A stretch of 14,053 nucleotides of DNA. Origin: CAG-826 sp964654155. GTDB taxonomy: Bacteria; Bacillota_I; Bacilli_A; RFN20; CAG-826. Of the stretch, positions 5,778 to 13,936 are shown in pieces. The notes beneath the pieces are model-generated. The model ran no database searches, had not been told where the DNA came from, and was given only the letters and a program-made list of their open reading frames with translations. How positions within the stretch are numbered: position 1 is the first letter of the stretch; each line of letters starts with the position of its first letter. The stretch covers positions 1 through 14,053 of the forward strand of contig CAZZGL010000034.1 in NCBI GenBank assembly GCA_964654155.1, written 5' to 3'. Position numbers and translations under genes: made by a program.

Positions 5778-5816
5778 AAAAAAAAATCATTAACAAGAAT
5801 AAAATCTCATTAATGA
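5778..5816 (-). terminator. Terminator of the ezrA-iscS-thiI cluster
   Basis: On the minus strand TCATTAATGAG pairs with CTTGTTAATGA (plus 5806-5816 with 5787-5797) as 11 pairs including two G-U, with an 8-base loop, followed by nine T residues. It ends the transcription unit after the small basic protein gene. Confidence 0.8.
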
Positions 5817-5842
5817 CTTATTTGTCCTTTTATAGACTATTA

Positions 5843-6019
5843 CTACTTACGAGTTGATGTTTTTTTAGAAGAAGTTGTGGTTCTTCGTTGTTTTCTTTGA
5901 CGTGAATTTACATTTGTAAGTTCTTCACCGTATTCATTATGTTGATTATTTTTGTTTCTTTGTTTACGGCCAGCCTTTTCTGTAGTGTTTTTCTTCGAAC
6001 TATTTTTTAAAGTACGCAT
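5843..6019 (-). CDS. Small basic protein, possibly a gamma-type small acid-soluble spore protein
   Basis: A 58-residue, very polar protein rich in Lys, Arg, Asn, Gln and Thr with no hydrophobic segment. It contains two RKQR copies (18-21 and 42-45), 24 residues apart, flanking NEYGEEL and TNVN. Gamma-type SASPs have the same plan: repeated VRxQN blocks around QFGTEFASETN. The match is suggestive but short, and the protein is more basic than usual for this class. Context supports it: thiI is followed by the SASP gene sspA in B. subtilis, and a gerW-family gene lies nearby. The start ATG at 6019 has an AGGAGGTG site five bases upstream; an in-frame start at 6052 lies before that site. It lies 44 bases after thiI and before a strong terminator. 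Alternative: an unrelated nucleic-acid-binding basic protein. Confidence 0.6.
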   Translation of the reverse strand: MRTLKNSSKKNTTEKAGRKQRNKNNQHNEYGEELTNVNSRQRKQRRTTTSSKKTSTRK

Positions 6020-6063
6020 ACACTCACCTCCTAGCGAAGTTAGTGTTTGCACATTAACTAAAA

Positions 6064-7248
6064 TTATAAATATTTTTGATCAAAAGAATTTGAATTAATA
6101 GTGATTGTCTTAATGTTTTCTAAGCATTCTTTTATTAATGATTCAAAATCAAAGCTAGCTTCAATATCTTTTGAGACATCTAATTTAGGTGCTGTTTTTG
6201 GATTTTTAGGTTCAAAAATAGTGCAACAATCTTCATATGGGCGAATTGAAATATCATATGTATCAATTTTACGAGCAATCTTTATAATTTCTGTTTTATC
6301 CATAACAGAAACAGGTCGAATTATTGGATACGATGTTACTTCATTAATAACAAGCATACTTGCTAAGGTTTGTGAAGCAACTTGACCTACCGATTCTCCA
6401 TTAGCGATTGCATAACATGATCTTTTTCTAGCTAACCGTTCTGCAAGGCGATACATCATTCTTCGCATAATTGTAATCGCGTAACTTTCATCAGCATGTT
6501 CATAAATTGCTAATTGAAGTTTAGTAAAAGGTACAACATGAATTAATATTTTCTCTTGATAACGATTTAGTTTCTTAGCTAAATCACAAAGTTTATCTAT
6601 AACAGCTTCAGAAGTATATGGTGGAGAGGCAAAGTGAATAAATTCTAAGCTCACTCCTCTTTTCATTAGTAAATATGATGCTACAGGTGAATCGATACCT
6701 CCTGACATCATCATCATTGCTTTTCCCCCTACACCTAAAGGATAACCACCTGCACCTAAAATCTTTTTTGTATAAATGTAACAAGCAGTCTTTCTTATAT
6801 CTATTGAAACTAGTACATCAGGATTATGTACATCAACTTTATATTCACTTTCTTTTAATATTTTGGAAGCTACAAGTCGATTAACATCATCAGAAATATA
6901 CGGGAAAGTTTTATCAGCGCGTCTAGCTTTAACTTTAAATGTCTTACCATTTTCCTGTAATACAAGTGCATATGCAGTTTCAATAATTTCACCAATATTA
7001 GCATCACATTTAACCACTAATGAATAAGATGAAATACCACTGACATCCGCGATTCTTTCTAAAACATCATCACTATTTTCATCATTTAAAATAATATAAA
7101 TATGATCCATTTTAACTTCATATGATAGACTTTTATACTCCTTAAGTGCATGCTTTAAATTTGAAGCTAATTTTATAATAAAATCTTTTTTATTTTTGCC
7201 TTTTGTTGATAATTCGCCAAAGCGAACCATGATACGGTCATACTTCAT
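6064..7248 (-). CDS. thiI: tRNA 4-thiouridine synthase ThiI
   Basis: Transfers sulfur, received from a cysteine desulfurase, to tRNA position 8 (s4U); in some bacteria it also feeds thiamine thiazole synthesis. The 394-residue product has an N-terminal ferredoxin-like/THUMP region (about 1-165, with MVRFGELSTKGKNK at the start) and a PP-loop ATP pyrophosphatase domain with MSGGIDSPVA (SGGIDS at 182-187). It also has the conserved RPYEDCCTIF with Cys341 and Cys342, then PKNPKTAP. There is no C-terminal rhodanese domain, as in Bacillus. The ATG at 7248 has an AAAGGAG site. It starts 11 bases after the cysteine desulfurase gene, so the two are almost certainly co-transcribed and act together. 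Confidence 0.96.
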   Translation of the reverse strand: MKYDRIMVRFGELSTKGKNKKDFIIKLASNLKHALKEYKSLSYEVKMDHIYIILNDENSDDVLERIADVSGISSYSLVVKCDANIGEIIETAYALVLQENGKTFKVKARRADKTFPYISDDVNRLVASKILKESEYKVDVHNPDVLVSIDIRKTACYIYTKKILGAGGYPLGVGGKAMMMMSGGIDSPVASYLLMKRGVSLEFIHFASPPYTSEAVIDKLCDLAKKLNRYQEKILIHVVPFTKLQLAIYEHADESYAITIMRRMMYRLAERLARKRSCYAIANGESVGQVASQTLASMLVINEVTSYPIIRPVSVMDKTEIIKIARKIDTYDISIRPYEDCCTIFEPKNPKTAPKLDVSKDIEASFDFESLIKECLENIKTITINSNSFDQKYL

Positions 7249-7259
7249 AATTTGCTCCT

Positions 7260-8381
7260 TTATCGAATCGAATTAATTGTTTCAAATAAAACTTTAACAA
7301 AATAATCGATTTCTTCTTTTGTATTTTGATAACCAAAACTAACTCTTAGTGAGTTTTGGTATATTTGTTTCGATTTTCCCATTGCTTCTAAAACATAGCT
7401 ATGTACAGTTTTCTTTGAAGAACATGCACTAATCGTTGAAACCATAATTTCCGCTTTTGATAACGCCTCAACAACTACGCTCGCTTTTTTATTTAAAAAC
7501 GAGAAATTGATAATATAAGGACTTCCATCAATTGGAGAATTCAAAGATATTTCTTTATTACTATTAAGTAAAGCAAGTAAATAATCATGTAATTCTTTAA
7601 CTTTTAAATAGTGCTTTTTTTGTTCTTCTAATACCAAACGTACAGTTTTAGCTAGAACTACTTCCTTTTGAAAATCATTTGTACCACTTCGATAATCAAA
7701 TTCTTGTCCTCCACCACTTAATAAAGGTAGAAATTCAATATGCTTCCTTTTAATCAAAGCACCGCTACCTTTAAGTCCATTTAACTTATGAGCGCTTAAA
7801 ACGAAAATATCAATATCATTATAAGGAATATCAATCTTTCCTATTGCTTGAGTGGTATCACTATGAAAAACCACCTTTGGATATTGGTGTACAATAGCGG
7901 CTATTTCTTTAATATTATTAATTGATCCAACTTCATTATTAACCGTCATAATTGAAACCAAAATAGTATCATTTCGGATTGAGTTTCTTAATTGTTCTAA
8001 ATTAATTGTTCCATTATCATCTACATCCAAATATGTACATTCAAAGCCCTGTTTTTCTAATTGTTCAAATGCTTTTAATACTGAAGGATGTTCAATTTTG
8101 CTTGTTATTAAATGTTTCCCTCGATTTTGGTAACGTAAAGCATATCCTTTAATTGCTAAATTATTTGCTTCTGTAGCGCCAGAAGTAAAAATAACTTCTT
8201 CACTTTTTCTTTTAAATAATGATGCTATTTGTTCCCTTGCAATACTAAGCAAATGCGATGTTTCTTGACCTAAACGATGTAGTGAAGAAGGATTAGCAAA
8301 AAAGTTATTTAATAAATCGTTATATGTATCTAATATTTCATGACGAATAGGTGTCGTCGCTGCGTGATCAAAATATATCAA
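7260..8381 (-). CDS. nifZ: Cysteine desulfurase (NifS/IscS family)
   Basis: A PLP enzyme that releases sulfur from cysteine as a protein persulfide; here it probably serves ThiI. From the proposed start the 373-residue product begins MIYFDHAATTP, the usual family N-terminus. It has TSGATEANNLAI, IEHPS (His98), HSDTTQAIG, the PLP lysine in SAHKLNGLKGSG (Lys199) and the catalytic cysteine in ISACSSKK (Cys320). The short Cys loop is group II-like. Start choice: GGAGG at plus 8390-8394 lies 8 bases before TTG (8381) but only 2 bases before ATG (8387) and overlaps GTG (8396), so TTG is favoured; ATG at 8387 would add two residues. It sits between ezrA and thiI, as nifZ does in B. subtilis, about 64 bases after ezrA with no terminator between. 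Confidence 0.93.
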   Translation of the reverse strand: MIYFDHAATTPIRHEILDTYNDLLNNFFANPSSLHRLGQETSHLLSIAREQIASLFKRKSEEVIFTSGATEANNLAIKGYALRYQNRGKHLITSKIEHPSVLKAFEQLEKQGFECTYLDVDDNGTINLEQLRNSIRNDTILVSIMTVNNEVGSINNIKEIAAIVHQYPKVVFHSDTTQAIGKIDIPYNDIDIFVLSAHKLNGLKGSGALIKRKHIEFLPLLSGGGQEFDYRSGTNDFQKEVVLAKTVRLVLEEQKKHYLKVKELHDYLLALLNSNKEISLNSPIDGSPYIINFSFLNKKASVVVEALSKAEIMVSTISACSSKKTVHSYVLEAMGKSKQIYQNSLRVSFGYQNTKEEIDYFVKVLFETINSIR

Positions 8382-8445
8382 AGTCATAACCTCCACTACT
8401 AAAAGAATATGCTATTAAATGATAAATAGCTTTGTCTTAGCCTAA

Positions 8446-10161
8446 TTATTCATTTTGAGAGTTAATTTTTTTTACAACACTAGAAGCTTCTTGATATGCT
8501 TTTTCAAAATCTCCTGATTCAAAATATCTTTCAGCTCTAGTTAGTGATTTGTCGAATTCAGTATTGTTAAGTCTTTCTTGGTTTGCGTCAACAATTGCAA
8601 GTTCCGCTAATGAAGAAAAGCGTGTTTGCTCTTTAACTTCATTAATTAATTCATCAAAAACAACTTTAAATGCCTTTACATAATTGTTAATTTCTTTAAC
8701 ATTAATTGGTGTAACTACTAGAATGTTATATATATTATCTAAGTATTGATAACATTGCGCAAATCTGTCTTTAACACGTTCTTGATATGCTGATATAGCA
8801 ATATCTCGAACCATTTTCTCAGCTTGTTTTAAATGAATATAAGAATCATTCACTAAACTATATGCAAAATCAGAATCTGTTTTTAATGAATCAATATAAT
8901 TATTAAAATCCAAAATATTATTTTCCGTTTCTAATGCACTTTCCTTAAGTTCATTCATTTTTGCTAATAACATAGAATATGGTTGCTTTGTTGAAGCATG
9001 AATGTAAGTATCTAATTGACGCTTTATTACTCCTAAGAGATTAATATCGCTTTGAATTTGATCCATCTTATCTAAATATGATTCTTCAAGGCGATAAACT
9101 TCTTTAACTTTAATAAGGCGTTGTCTTAATACAATAAATTGTCTTTCTAAAATTGAAACTTTCTCATAAATTGATTCACATTCATTATCAAATAAACTTT
9201 TTGCATTTCTTTCATCTTCAAATAATGAATGAAATTGATCAATTTGTGAAGAAATTGCTAATAAGTTTTCCTTAACACCTTTAAGTTTAAATTCGCCTAA
9301 TCTATTTTGAAAAACATATAAATCTTCAGTCATTTTATTTAATAAAGTTTGAACTTGCAAATGATGAATTGGAATTGATTTTGCCTTCATATCCATAACT
9401 TCCTCTTGTAATGTGGAAATCTTTGTTGGTATTGTATCATCCACTAAAACACATAGAGTTGGAAGTTCTTTTAATGCATAACTAAGTTCATCAAGCATCG
9501 CAGAAATAGTTGGAAGTAATGAATTAGCTTCATCATAATAAGCACTTTCAACATATTTTTCATATTCATTAAATTGATTTTCTATTCCTGAAAATGCCTT
9601 ATTAAAAGCGCGCTCAATAGACATTAATTCTGATTGCTTTTCAAAATAAATAGTCTTAATTGCTCTAAATTTATCTTTTAATATTAATTCGTTATTACGA
9701 CATTTTTCTTCGTCTTCTAGCTTGTTTTCTAATTCTTTACTTAATTCATTCACTTGAGCTTCAAATAGTTCAACTATACGCAAGTTTTTTTCATATGAAT
9801 TTTTAAACTCTTTGAATTTTTTTGAAACGACGAGTTCTTCCATAAATGCAATTGCGTATTGAGCTTGTTTGTCACTACTTTCCAATATAATTCTAAAGCG
9901 CGACAAAAAATCTTCATGTATCTGCGTGTATAATAAATTACTGTGTGAGATTATTTCTAATCGTTTAATAAATTGAGCATCTCTCCCAATTAAAACTGCG
10001 TGCAAATGCTCATACTTTCTTTCTAATTCTGAAACTTTTTTTCTTGCTTTAGTACGATTAATAATAAAGTGACGAGTGAAAATAATAATTAAAATAATTA
10101 TTACTAAAGCAATTCCTCCAAAAATATAAATTTTAGGATTTTTAAAATCAAATAAAAACAC
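8446..10161 (-). CDS. ezrA: Septation ring formation regulator EzrA
   Basis: EzrA is a membrane-anchored regulator of FtsZ-ring assembly found in Bacilli. The 571-residue product (B. subtilis 562) has one N-terminal transmembrane helix (about 11-29, IYIFGGIALVIIILIIIF) followed by a long, almost entirely helical cytoplasmic part rich in Glu, Lys and Leu, as expected for its spectrin-like repeats. The end, SLTRAERYFESGDFEKAYQEA and on, matches the conserved EzrA C-terminus. Start: GTG at 10161 with AGGGG eight bases upstream; the GTG at 10170 overlaps that ribosome site and is rejected. It is the first gene of the cluster with the cysteine desulfurase, thiI and the small basic protein, and diverges from rpsD across a shared intergenic region. 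Confidence 0.93.
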   Translation of the reverse strand: MFLFDFKNPKIYIFGGIALVIIILIIIFTRHFIINRTKARKKVSELERKYEHLHAVLIGRDAQFIKRLEIISHSNLLYTQIHEDFLSRFRIILESSDKQAQYAIAFMEELVVSKKFKEFKNSYEKNLRIVELFEAQVNELSKELENKLEDEEKCRNNELILKDKFRAIKTIYFEKQSELMSIERAFNKAFSGIENQFNEYEKYVESAYYDEANSLLPTISAMLDELSYALKELPTLCVLVDDTIPTKISTLQEEVMDMKAKSIPIHHLQVQTLLNKMTEDLYVFQNRLGEFKLKGVKENLLAISSQIDQFHSLFEDERNAKSLFDNECESIYEKVSILERQFIVLRQRLIKVKEVYRLEESYLDKMDQIQSDINLLGVIKRQLDTYIHASTKQPYSMLLAKMNELKESALETENNILDFNNYIDSLKTDSDFAYSLVNDSYIHLKQAEKMVRDIAISAYQERVKDRFAQCYQYLDNIYNILVVTPINVKEINNYVKAFKVVFDELINEVKEQTRFSSLAELAIVDANQERLNNTEFDKSLTRAERYFESGDFEKAYQEASSVVKKINSQNE

Positions 10162-10182
10162 ATTAATCACCCCTGCTTGTCT

Positions 10183-10191
10183 AGTATATCA
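10183..10191 (-). promoter_or_regulatory. Extended -10 promoter of ezrA
   Basis: On the minus strand TG-A-TATACT (TATACT at plus 10183-10188) is an extended -10 element with no good -35 box. The transcript would begin near 10176, giving a very short leader of about 15 nt that includes the ribosome site. Confidence 0.45.
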
Positions 10192-10365
10192 TATTCAAGA
10201 AATGAATAGTTATTTTCAAATCTTTTTTTTGCTATTTTTTTATATTATGCATACGGTTGCAAGTAGTTGTTTACCGAATAACTAATTTAAACTCTTTTTC
10301 TAAAAAAAGATTTTACTTTGTCAATTAACAATAAACGAAATTTTTCAATAAAAGTTCATTTTTTC
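10192..10365. other. AT-rich divergent intergenic region without a gene
   Basis: Between the ezrA and rpsD promoters I see no credible coding sequence or RNA gene, only AT-rich sequence with T- and A-runs (for example near 10223-10243 and 10301-10312). Together with the flanking promoters and the rpsD leader it makes up the non-coding stretch 10162-10559. Confidence 0.5.
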
Positions 10366-10394
10366 TTGACAAAAACCAAAAATAAAGATACATT
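10366..10394 (+). promoter_or_regulatory. Sigma-A promoter of rpsD
   Basis: Perfect TTGACA (10366-10371) and TACATT (10389-10394) with 17-base spacing. Transcription would begin near 10401, giving a leader of about 160 nt. Confidence 0.7.
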
Positions 10395-10400
10395 ATAAAG

Positions 10401-10559
10401 GCATGTAAGCAGCATGTGCATATAACTTGTCTGATGTTTTGAAATAAATTAGAGTAGTAACCTTGCTGAAAGTTGTGAACCTCATGATCAAAACATCCGG
10501 AGTCTAGGATGTACACCTATTGCTTTATTTTGCGAAAATAAAGAAAAGGAGGAAAAAAT
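10401..10559 (+). ncRNA. Structured rpsD leader, probable S4 autoregulatory element
   Basis: The leader contains a perfect 10-bp stem, GATGTTTTGA (10433-10442) with TCAAAACATC (10488-10497), enclosing a 45-base region. It overlaps a second hairpin, ACATCC (10493-10498) with GGATGT (10507-10512), so only one can form at a time. The leader ends with AAAGGAGG before the rpsD start and has no intrinsic terminator, which favours control of translation. B. subtilis rpsD is known to be controlled by S4 through its leader. The pairings are seen; S4 binding is inferred. Confidence 0.55.
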
Positions 10560-11168
10560 ATGTCAAGATACACAGGAGCTACTTGGAAACTTTCACGTCG
10601 CTTAAACTTCTCTATTCTTGAAACAGGAAAAGAACTTGCCAAACGTCCTTATGGACCTGGACAACATGGTAACGCTCGTAAAAAGAAACCTACTGAATAT
10701 GGACGTCAATTAGTTGAAAAACAAAAATTACGTCTTATGTATGGTGTTAACGAACGTCAATTCCGTCGTTTATTCTTAATCGCAAGTAATTCCCACGAAG
10801 TTACCGGTATTGCATTTATGCGTATTCTCGAATCACGTTTAGATAACTTAGTTTATCGTATGGGATTTGCTAGAACTCGTCGCGCTGCAAGACAACTCGT
10901 TAACCATGGTCACATTCTTGTTAACGGACATAAAGTTGACATTCCAAGCTATTTATGCTCAGTCAACGATGTCATTAGCGTCAAAGAATCTTCTAAGAAC
11001 TTAAAAGTTATTATTGAATCTCTTGAATCTTTAGCCGCAACTGTCAAATATGTCAGTGTTAATAAAGAAGAAAGAACTGGAACTTTCTTACGCGAACCAG
11101 AACGTAACGAATTACCTGTTGAAATTCAAGAATCACAAATCGTTGAATGGTATAACCGTAAGTTATAA
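10560..11168 (+). CDS. rpsD: 30S ribosomal protein S4
   Basis: A primary 16S rRNA-binding protein that nucleates 30S assembly. The 202-residue product (family about 200) starts MSRYTGATWKLSRRLNFSIL and continues with RPYGPGQHGNARKKKPTEYG, QKLRLMYGVNERQFRRLF and the S4 RNA-binding fold at about 92-155 (RLDNLVYRMGFARTRRAARQ, HGHILVNG). It ends with EIQESQIVEWYNRKL. The N-terminus has no zinc-binding cysteines, so it is of the Cys-free type. GGAGG lies 7 bases before the ATG. It is monocistronic, with its own promoter, structured leader and terminator. Confidence 0.97.
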   Translation: MSRYTGATWKLSRRLNFSILETGKELAKRPYGPGQHGNARKKKPTEYGRQLVEKQKLRLMYGVNERQFRRLFLIASNSHEVTGIAFMRILESRLDNLVYRMGFARTRRAARQLVNHGHILVNGHKVDIPSYLCSVNDVISVKESSKNLKVIIESLESLAATVKYVSVNKEERTGTFLREPERNELPVEIQESQIVEWYNRKL

Positions 11169-11180
11169 TTTGTTCACTTT

Positions 11181-11211
11181 AGCATCCATCAATTTGATGG
11201 GTGCTTTTTTT
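11181..11211 (+). terminator. Rho-independent terminator of rpsD
   Basis: AGCATCCATC (11181-11190) pairs over ten positions, one of them a G-U wobble, with GATGGGTGCT (11196-11205) around a five-base loop, followed by seven T residues. Confidence 0.85.
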
Positions 11212-11213
11212 GT

Positions 11214-11243
11214 GACAAAAAAAGATCGTAATTTAATACGACC
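11214..11243 (-). terminator. Rho-independent terminator of the ABC operon
   Basis: On the minus strand GGTCGTA pairs with TACGATC (plus 11237-11243 with 11224-11230) with a six-base loop, followed by a T-run (plus A-run at about 11217-11223). It directly follows the stop codon of the second permease and faces the rpsD terminator. Confidence 0.8.
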
Positions 11244-12041
11244 TTAACTATTTCCAGATGAAGAATACTTTCCTTCAGATATCGACCAAAACCAAACACT
11301 TATCAACAAATACACAGAAGATATTAAAATAATAAGAGCCATCAATAAATAAGGATTATATCCACCATTAATTGCTACATCAACTGGAATGAAAATTACT
11401 AAACCAAAGGGAATAATAAAATTTAACAATATTTGTATAGCGCGTGGATAAATCTTAATCGGATATTTCGCATATCCAATAAAACTGTATACAATTTGAG
11501 TTAATGGACCAGATCTTTTTGTATAAAACGCAATTGCTGCAGTAAATATTTTTGTTGCAGTTATAATAAACGCTCCAAAAATCGACGCAACAATTAAAAG
11601 TAAAACTTTAGAAAAAGTAAAAATAACACCACTTTGAACTCCACACACAATTAGCATAATAATACCAATCAGTAATTCACCTAATGCCTCTGGTTGGAAT
11701 GTTTCAGCAATAACTTGAAACAAAACGGGAACTGGACGAAGATAATATTTATCTAATTCTCCTGTTTTAACTTTCCAATAAGCTACACACCATAGATCAT
11801 CACTAAACAAATGATCAATTGCAACTGGCATCATAGAAAAGCCATACAGAAATCCAAGTTGTGTCATATTCCATCCTTCTAAAGAAGGTATGCTATTAAC
11901 AATGAAATAAATTCCTAAAATTGAAGCAAGATTTCCTAAAAAGAATGACAGAATCCCAATAATTGCGTCTTTTTTATACTCTAAACGTGTAACAATTGCC
12001 CTTTTAAGATAGACAAAATATAGTTTAATATACCTTTTCAT
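11244..12041 (-). CDS. ABC-2 type permease, second subunit (PF06182-like)
   Basis: A membrane subunit of an ABC transporter, 265 residues with about six hydrophobic segments (near 25-50, 55-75, 115-140, 142-170, 205-225 and 230-255). The short motif KTGELDKYYLRPVPVLFQVI is typical of the ABC2_membrane_6 (DUF990) permeases, whose genes come in pairs next to one ATPase, as here. The ATG at 12041 has a GGAGGATA site and lies three bases after the stop of the first permease. It is the last gene of the operon and is followed by a terminator. Related systems are often labelled multidrug or daunorubicin exporters, but the substrate cannot be told from the sequence. Confidence 0.88.
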   Translation of the reverse strand: MKRYIKLYFVYLKRAIVTRLEYKKDAIIGILSFFLGNLASILGIYFIVNSIPSLEGWNMTQLGFLYGFSMMPVAIDHLFSDDLWCVAYWKVKTGELDKYYLRPVPVLFQVIAETFQPEALGELLIGIIMLIVCGVQSGVIFTFSKVLLLIVASIFGAFIITATKIFTAAIAFYTKRSGPLTQIVYSFIGYAKYPIKIYPRAIQILLNFIIPFGLVIFIPVDVAINGGYNPYLLMALIILISSVYLLISVWFWSISEGKYSSSGNS

Positions 12042-12044
12042 ATT

Positions 12045-12872
12045 CTATCCTCCTTGTACTGTTACTTTCTTTGAAGCATGATTAAACAATACCTTAGCAA
12101 AAAGTTCTAAAATAATTACCCATATAGCACTTAATGCAATATATTTTAAAGCTTCTACATAATCAACTTTCATTAATAAGATTAAAATTGGATTTTGTGC
12201 CATACCTGCAAATGGTAAATAATACGCAATTGTTTTAAATACACCAGGGAAAAAGGAAATTGGAACATATGTTCCTGATAAGAAATTTATTACGACCATT
12301 TTAATTTGATTTAATCCAAATCCAGCAGTAGTATAAAAACATAAGATTCCAAAAATATAACAAATAACATCATTTAGTAAAACTGCGAGCAACTGAGCAA
12401 TAAAGAATAATAATATATAAAGTAAAAAGCTCCAAATATTAACACTAATTGTAATAAAGCCTAATAAACCTAGAATAATATAAGACAAACATAAAAACGG
12501 AATGCCAAATACTAGCATCAGAATCGATACATTTCCTAAATTAGTGGCCACAAATCGCAACCGATAAGAGATAGGTTTAACAAAGGACATCGCAATCGTA
12601 CCATCGTTAATTTCATGATAAATTATATCGCTTGTTTGATTATCAAATGTAACAAATGTATATATATTTATGAATATTTGAAATGTAATCATCTCGTGAA
12701 TCGTAAAACCATTAATCACCAATGAAGGCGAATTATTATATACAGAAGTCCATAAAAATATCGTACAAGCCACTTGAAAAACGGATACAAAAGCCCAACT
12801 AATAACCGCAAATTTAAATGCTAATAAATCCATTGCACCTGCTTTAAAAAACGGCAAATATTTTTTAAGCAT
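12045..12872 (-). CDS. ABC-2 type permease, first subunit (PF06182-like)
   Basis: A membrane subunit of the same exporter, 275 residues with about six hydrophobic segments. It contains HEINDGTIAMSFVKPISYRL, the counterpart of the GELDKYYLRPV motif in its partner, which is characteristic of paired DUF990/ABC2_membrane_6 permeases. The ATG at 12872 lies inside the end of the ATPase gene (8-base overlap), with AAGGAGG formed by the ATPase codons for its terminal Glu-Gly-Gly, so translation is probably coupled. The two permeases share little sequence and would form a heterodimer. Substrate unknown. Confidence 0.88.
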   Translation of the reverse strand: MLKKYLPFFKAGAMDLLAFKFAVISWAFVSVFQVACTIFLWTSVYNNSPSLVINGFTIHEMITFQIFINIYTFVTFDNQTSDIIYHEINDGTIAMSFVKPISYRLRFVATNLGNVSILMLVFGIPFLCLSYIILGLLGFITISVNIWSFLLYILLFFIAQLLAVLLNDVICYIFGILCFYTTAGFGLNQIKMVVINFLSGTYVPISFFPGVFKTIAYYLPFAGMAQNPILILLMKVDYVEALKYIALSAIWVIILELFAKVLFNHASKKVTVQGG

Positions 12873-13869
12873 GTGAACTTCCTCCTTCTTCTTGGTATTT
12901 TAAAATTGATTTAACAACTTCTTCAATGCCAATTTGTGAAAGTTTTATATCTTGAGGATGAAGTTCTTTTAAAACATAGTTCATAATCATTTCTAATTGA
13001 ACTTCTTGCGCATTAAAATTAATAACGAGTGAATCATCTATCCAACTATAATTTACTAATGAATTAAAAGTGTTTAATTTTTCAATATCAACTTCACTTT
13101 TAAGTTTTAAAGTAATAGTTCTTAAATCACCAAAACGATTCTTAATATTATCTAAAGAACCATCATAGATAATATTTCCATCTTCAATCATTACAACTCT
13201 CGAGCATAAGTTTTCAATATCTTTCATATCATGCGTAGTTAAAATAACCGTTGTATGATATTTTTCATTCATTACTTTAATTGCTTCTCGTATTTTTTCT
13301 TTTACAAGAACATCTAATCCGATTGTTGGTTCATCTAAAAATAAAATACGAGGATTATGTAGCCATGCGGCTGCCAAATCAGCGCGCATTCTTTGTCCTA
13401 AAGATAATGTACGAACCGGCTGATTTAAAAATTCCTTAATTCCTAATGTAGAACACAAGAATTCCATTCTTTCGTTATATTCTTGCTCGCTAATTAAATA
13501 TATTTCTTTTAAAACTTTGAATGATTCAATCAATGGAATATCCCACCATAATTGGGTCTTTTGTCCAAAAACAACACCAATTTTTGAGGCAACTTGGCGA
13601 CGCTTTTTGTATGGCTCAATTCCATCGATTAAAACCTTTCCAGATGTTGGAGTTAAAATTCCACACATCATTTTAATTGTGGTTGACTTACCTGCGCCAT
13701 TTGAACCAATATATCCAACTATTTCGCCATCATTAATTGTTAAAGAAATATTATTAACAGCAACTTTTGATATATATTTCCTTGAAAATAATGTTTTAAG
13801 CATACCAATTACGCCTTCACCACGAATCGGTTTTTTAAATTCTTTTGTTAGATCTTTTATTTCGATCAT
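12865..13869 (-). CDS. ABC transporter ATP-binding protein (ABC-2/DrrA-like exporter)
   Basis: The ATPase that powers the adjacent pair of permeases. The 334-residue product has all nucleotide-binding motifs: Walker A GSNGAGKST (55-63), the Q-loop in VVFGQKTQLWWDIP (Gln103), signature LSLGQRM (155-161), Walker B ILFLDEP (175-181) and the switch histidine in TTHD (His213). The GQKTQLWWDIP segment is typical of ATPases that pair with DUF990 permeases. A C-terminal domain of about 100 residues follows (from about 235). The start ATG at 13869 has only a weak AAGTGAG site. The frame continues upstream to 13965, but those codons overlap the promoter and have no ribosome site. First gene of the three-gene operon. 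Confidence 0.93.
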   Translation of the reverse strand: MIEIKDLTKEFKKPIRGEGVIGMLKTLFSRKYISKVAVNNISLTINDGEIVGYIGSNGAGKSTTIKMMCGILTPTSGKVLIDGIEPYKKRRQVASKIGVVFGQKTQLWWDIPLIESFKVLKEIYLISEQEYNERMEFLCSTLGIKEFLNQPVRTLSLGQRMRADLAAAWLHNPRILFLDEPTIGLDVLVKEKIREAIKVMNEKYHTTVILTTHDMKDIENLCSRVVMIEDGNIIYDGSLDNIKNRFGDLRTITLKLKSEVDIEKLNTFNSLVNYSWIDDSLVINFNAQEVQLEMIMNYVLKELHPQDIKLSQIGIEEVVKSILKYQEEGGSSHA

Positions 13870-13936
13870 AATCTCACTTTCTTTCTTTTTTTCAAAAAAA
13901 ACATTTTTTAAGAAATTTACTACTTTTTTCACCATA

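Noticed and set aside
5505..5813. 102-codon plus-strand frame opposite ytfI
   Set aside because: Antisense to ytfI and extending over its promoter and a terminator; composition is AT-driven and there is no ribosome site.
10325..10516. 63-codon minus-strand frame
   Set aside because: It lies across the rpsD promoter and leader on the opposite strand, with no ribosome site or recognisable product.
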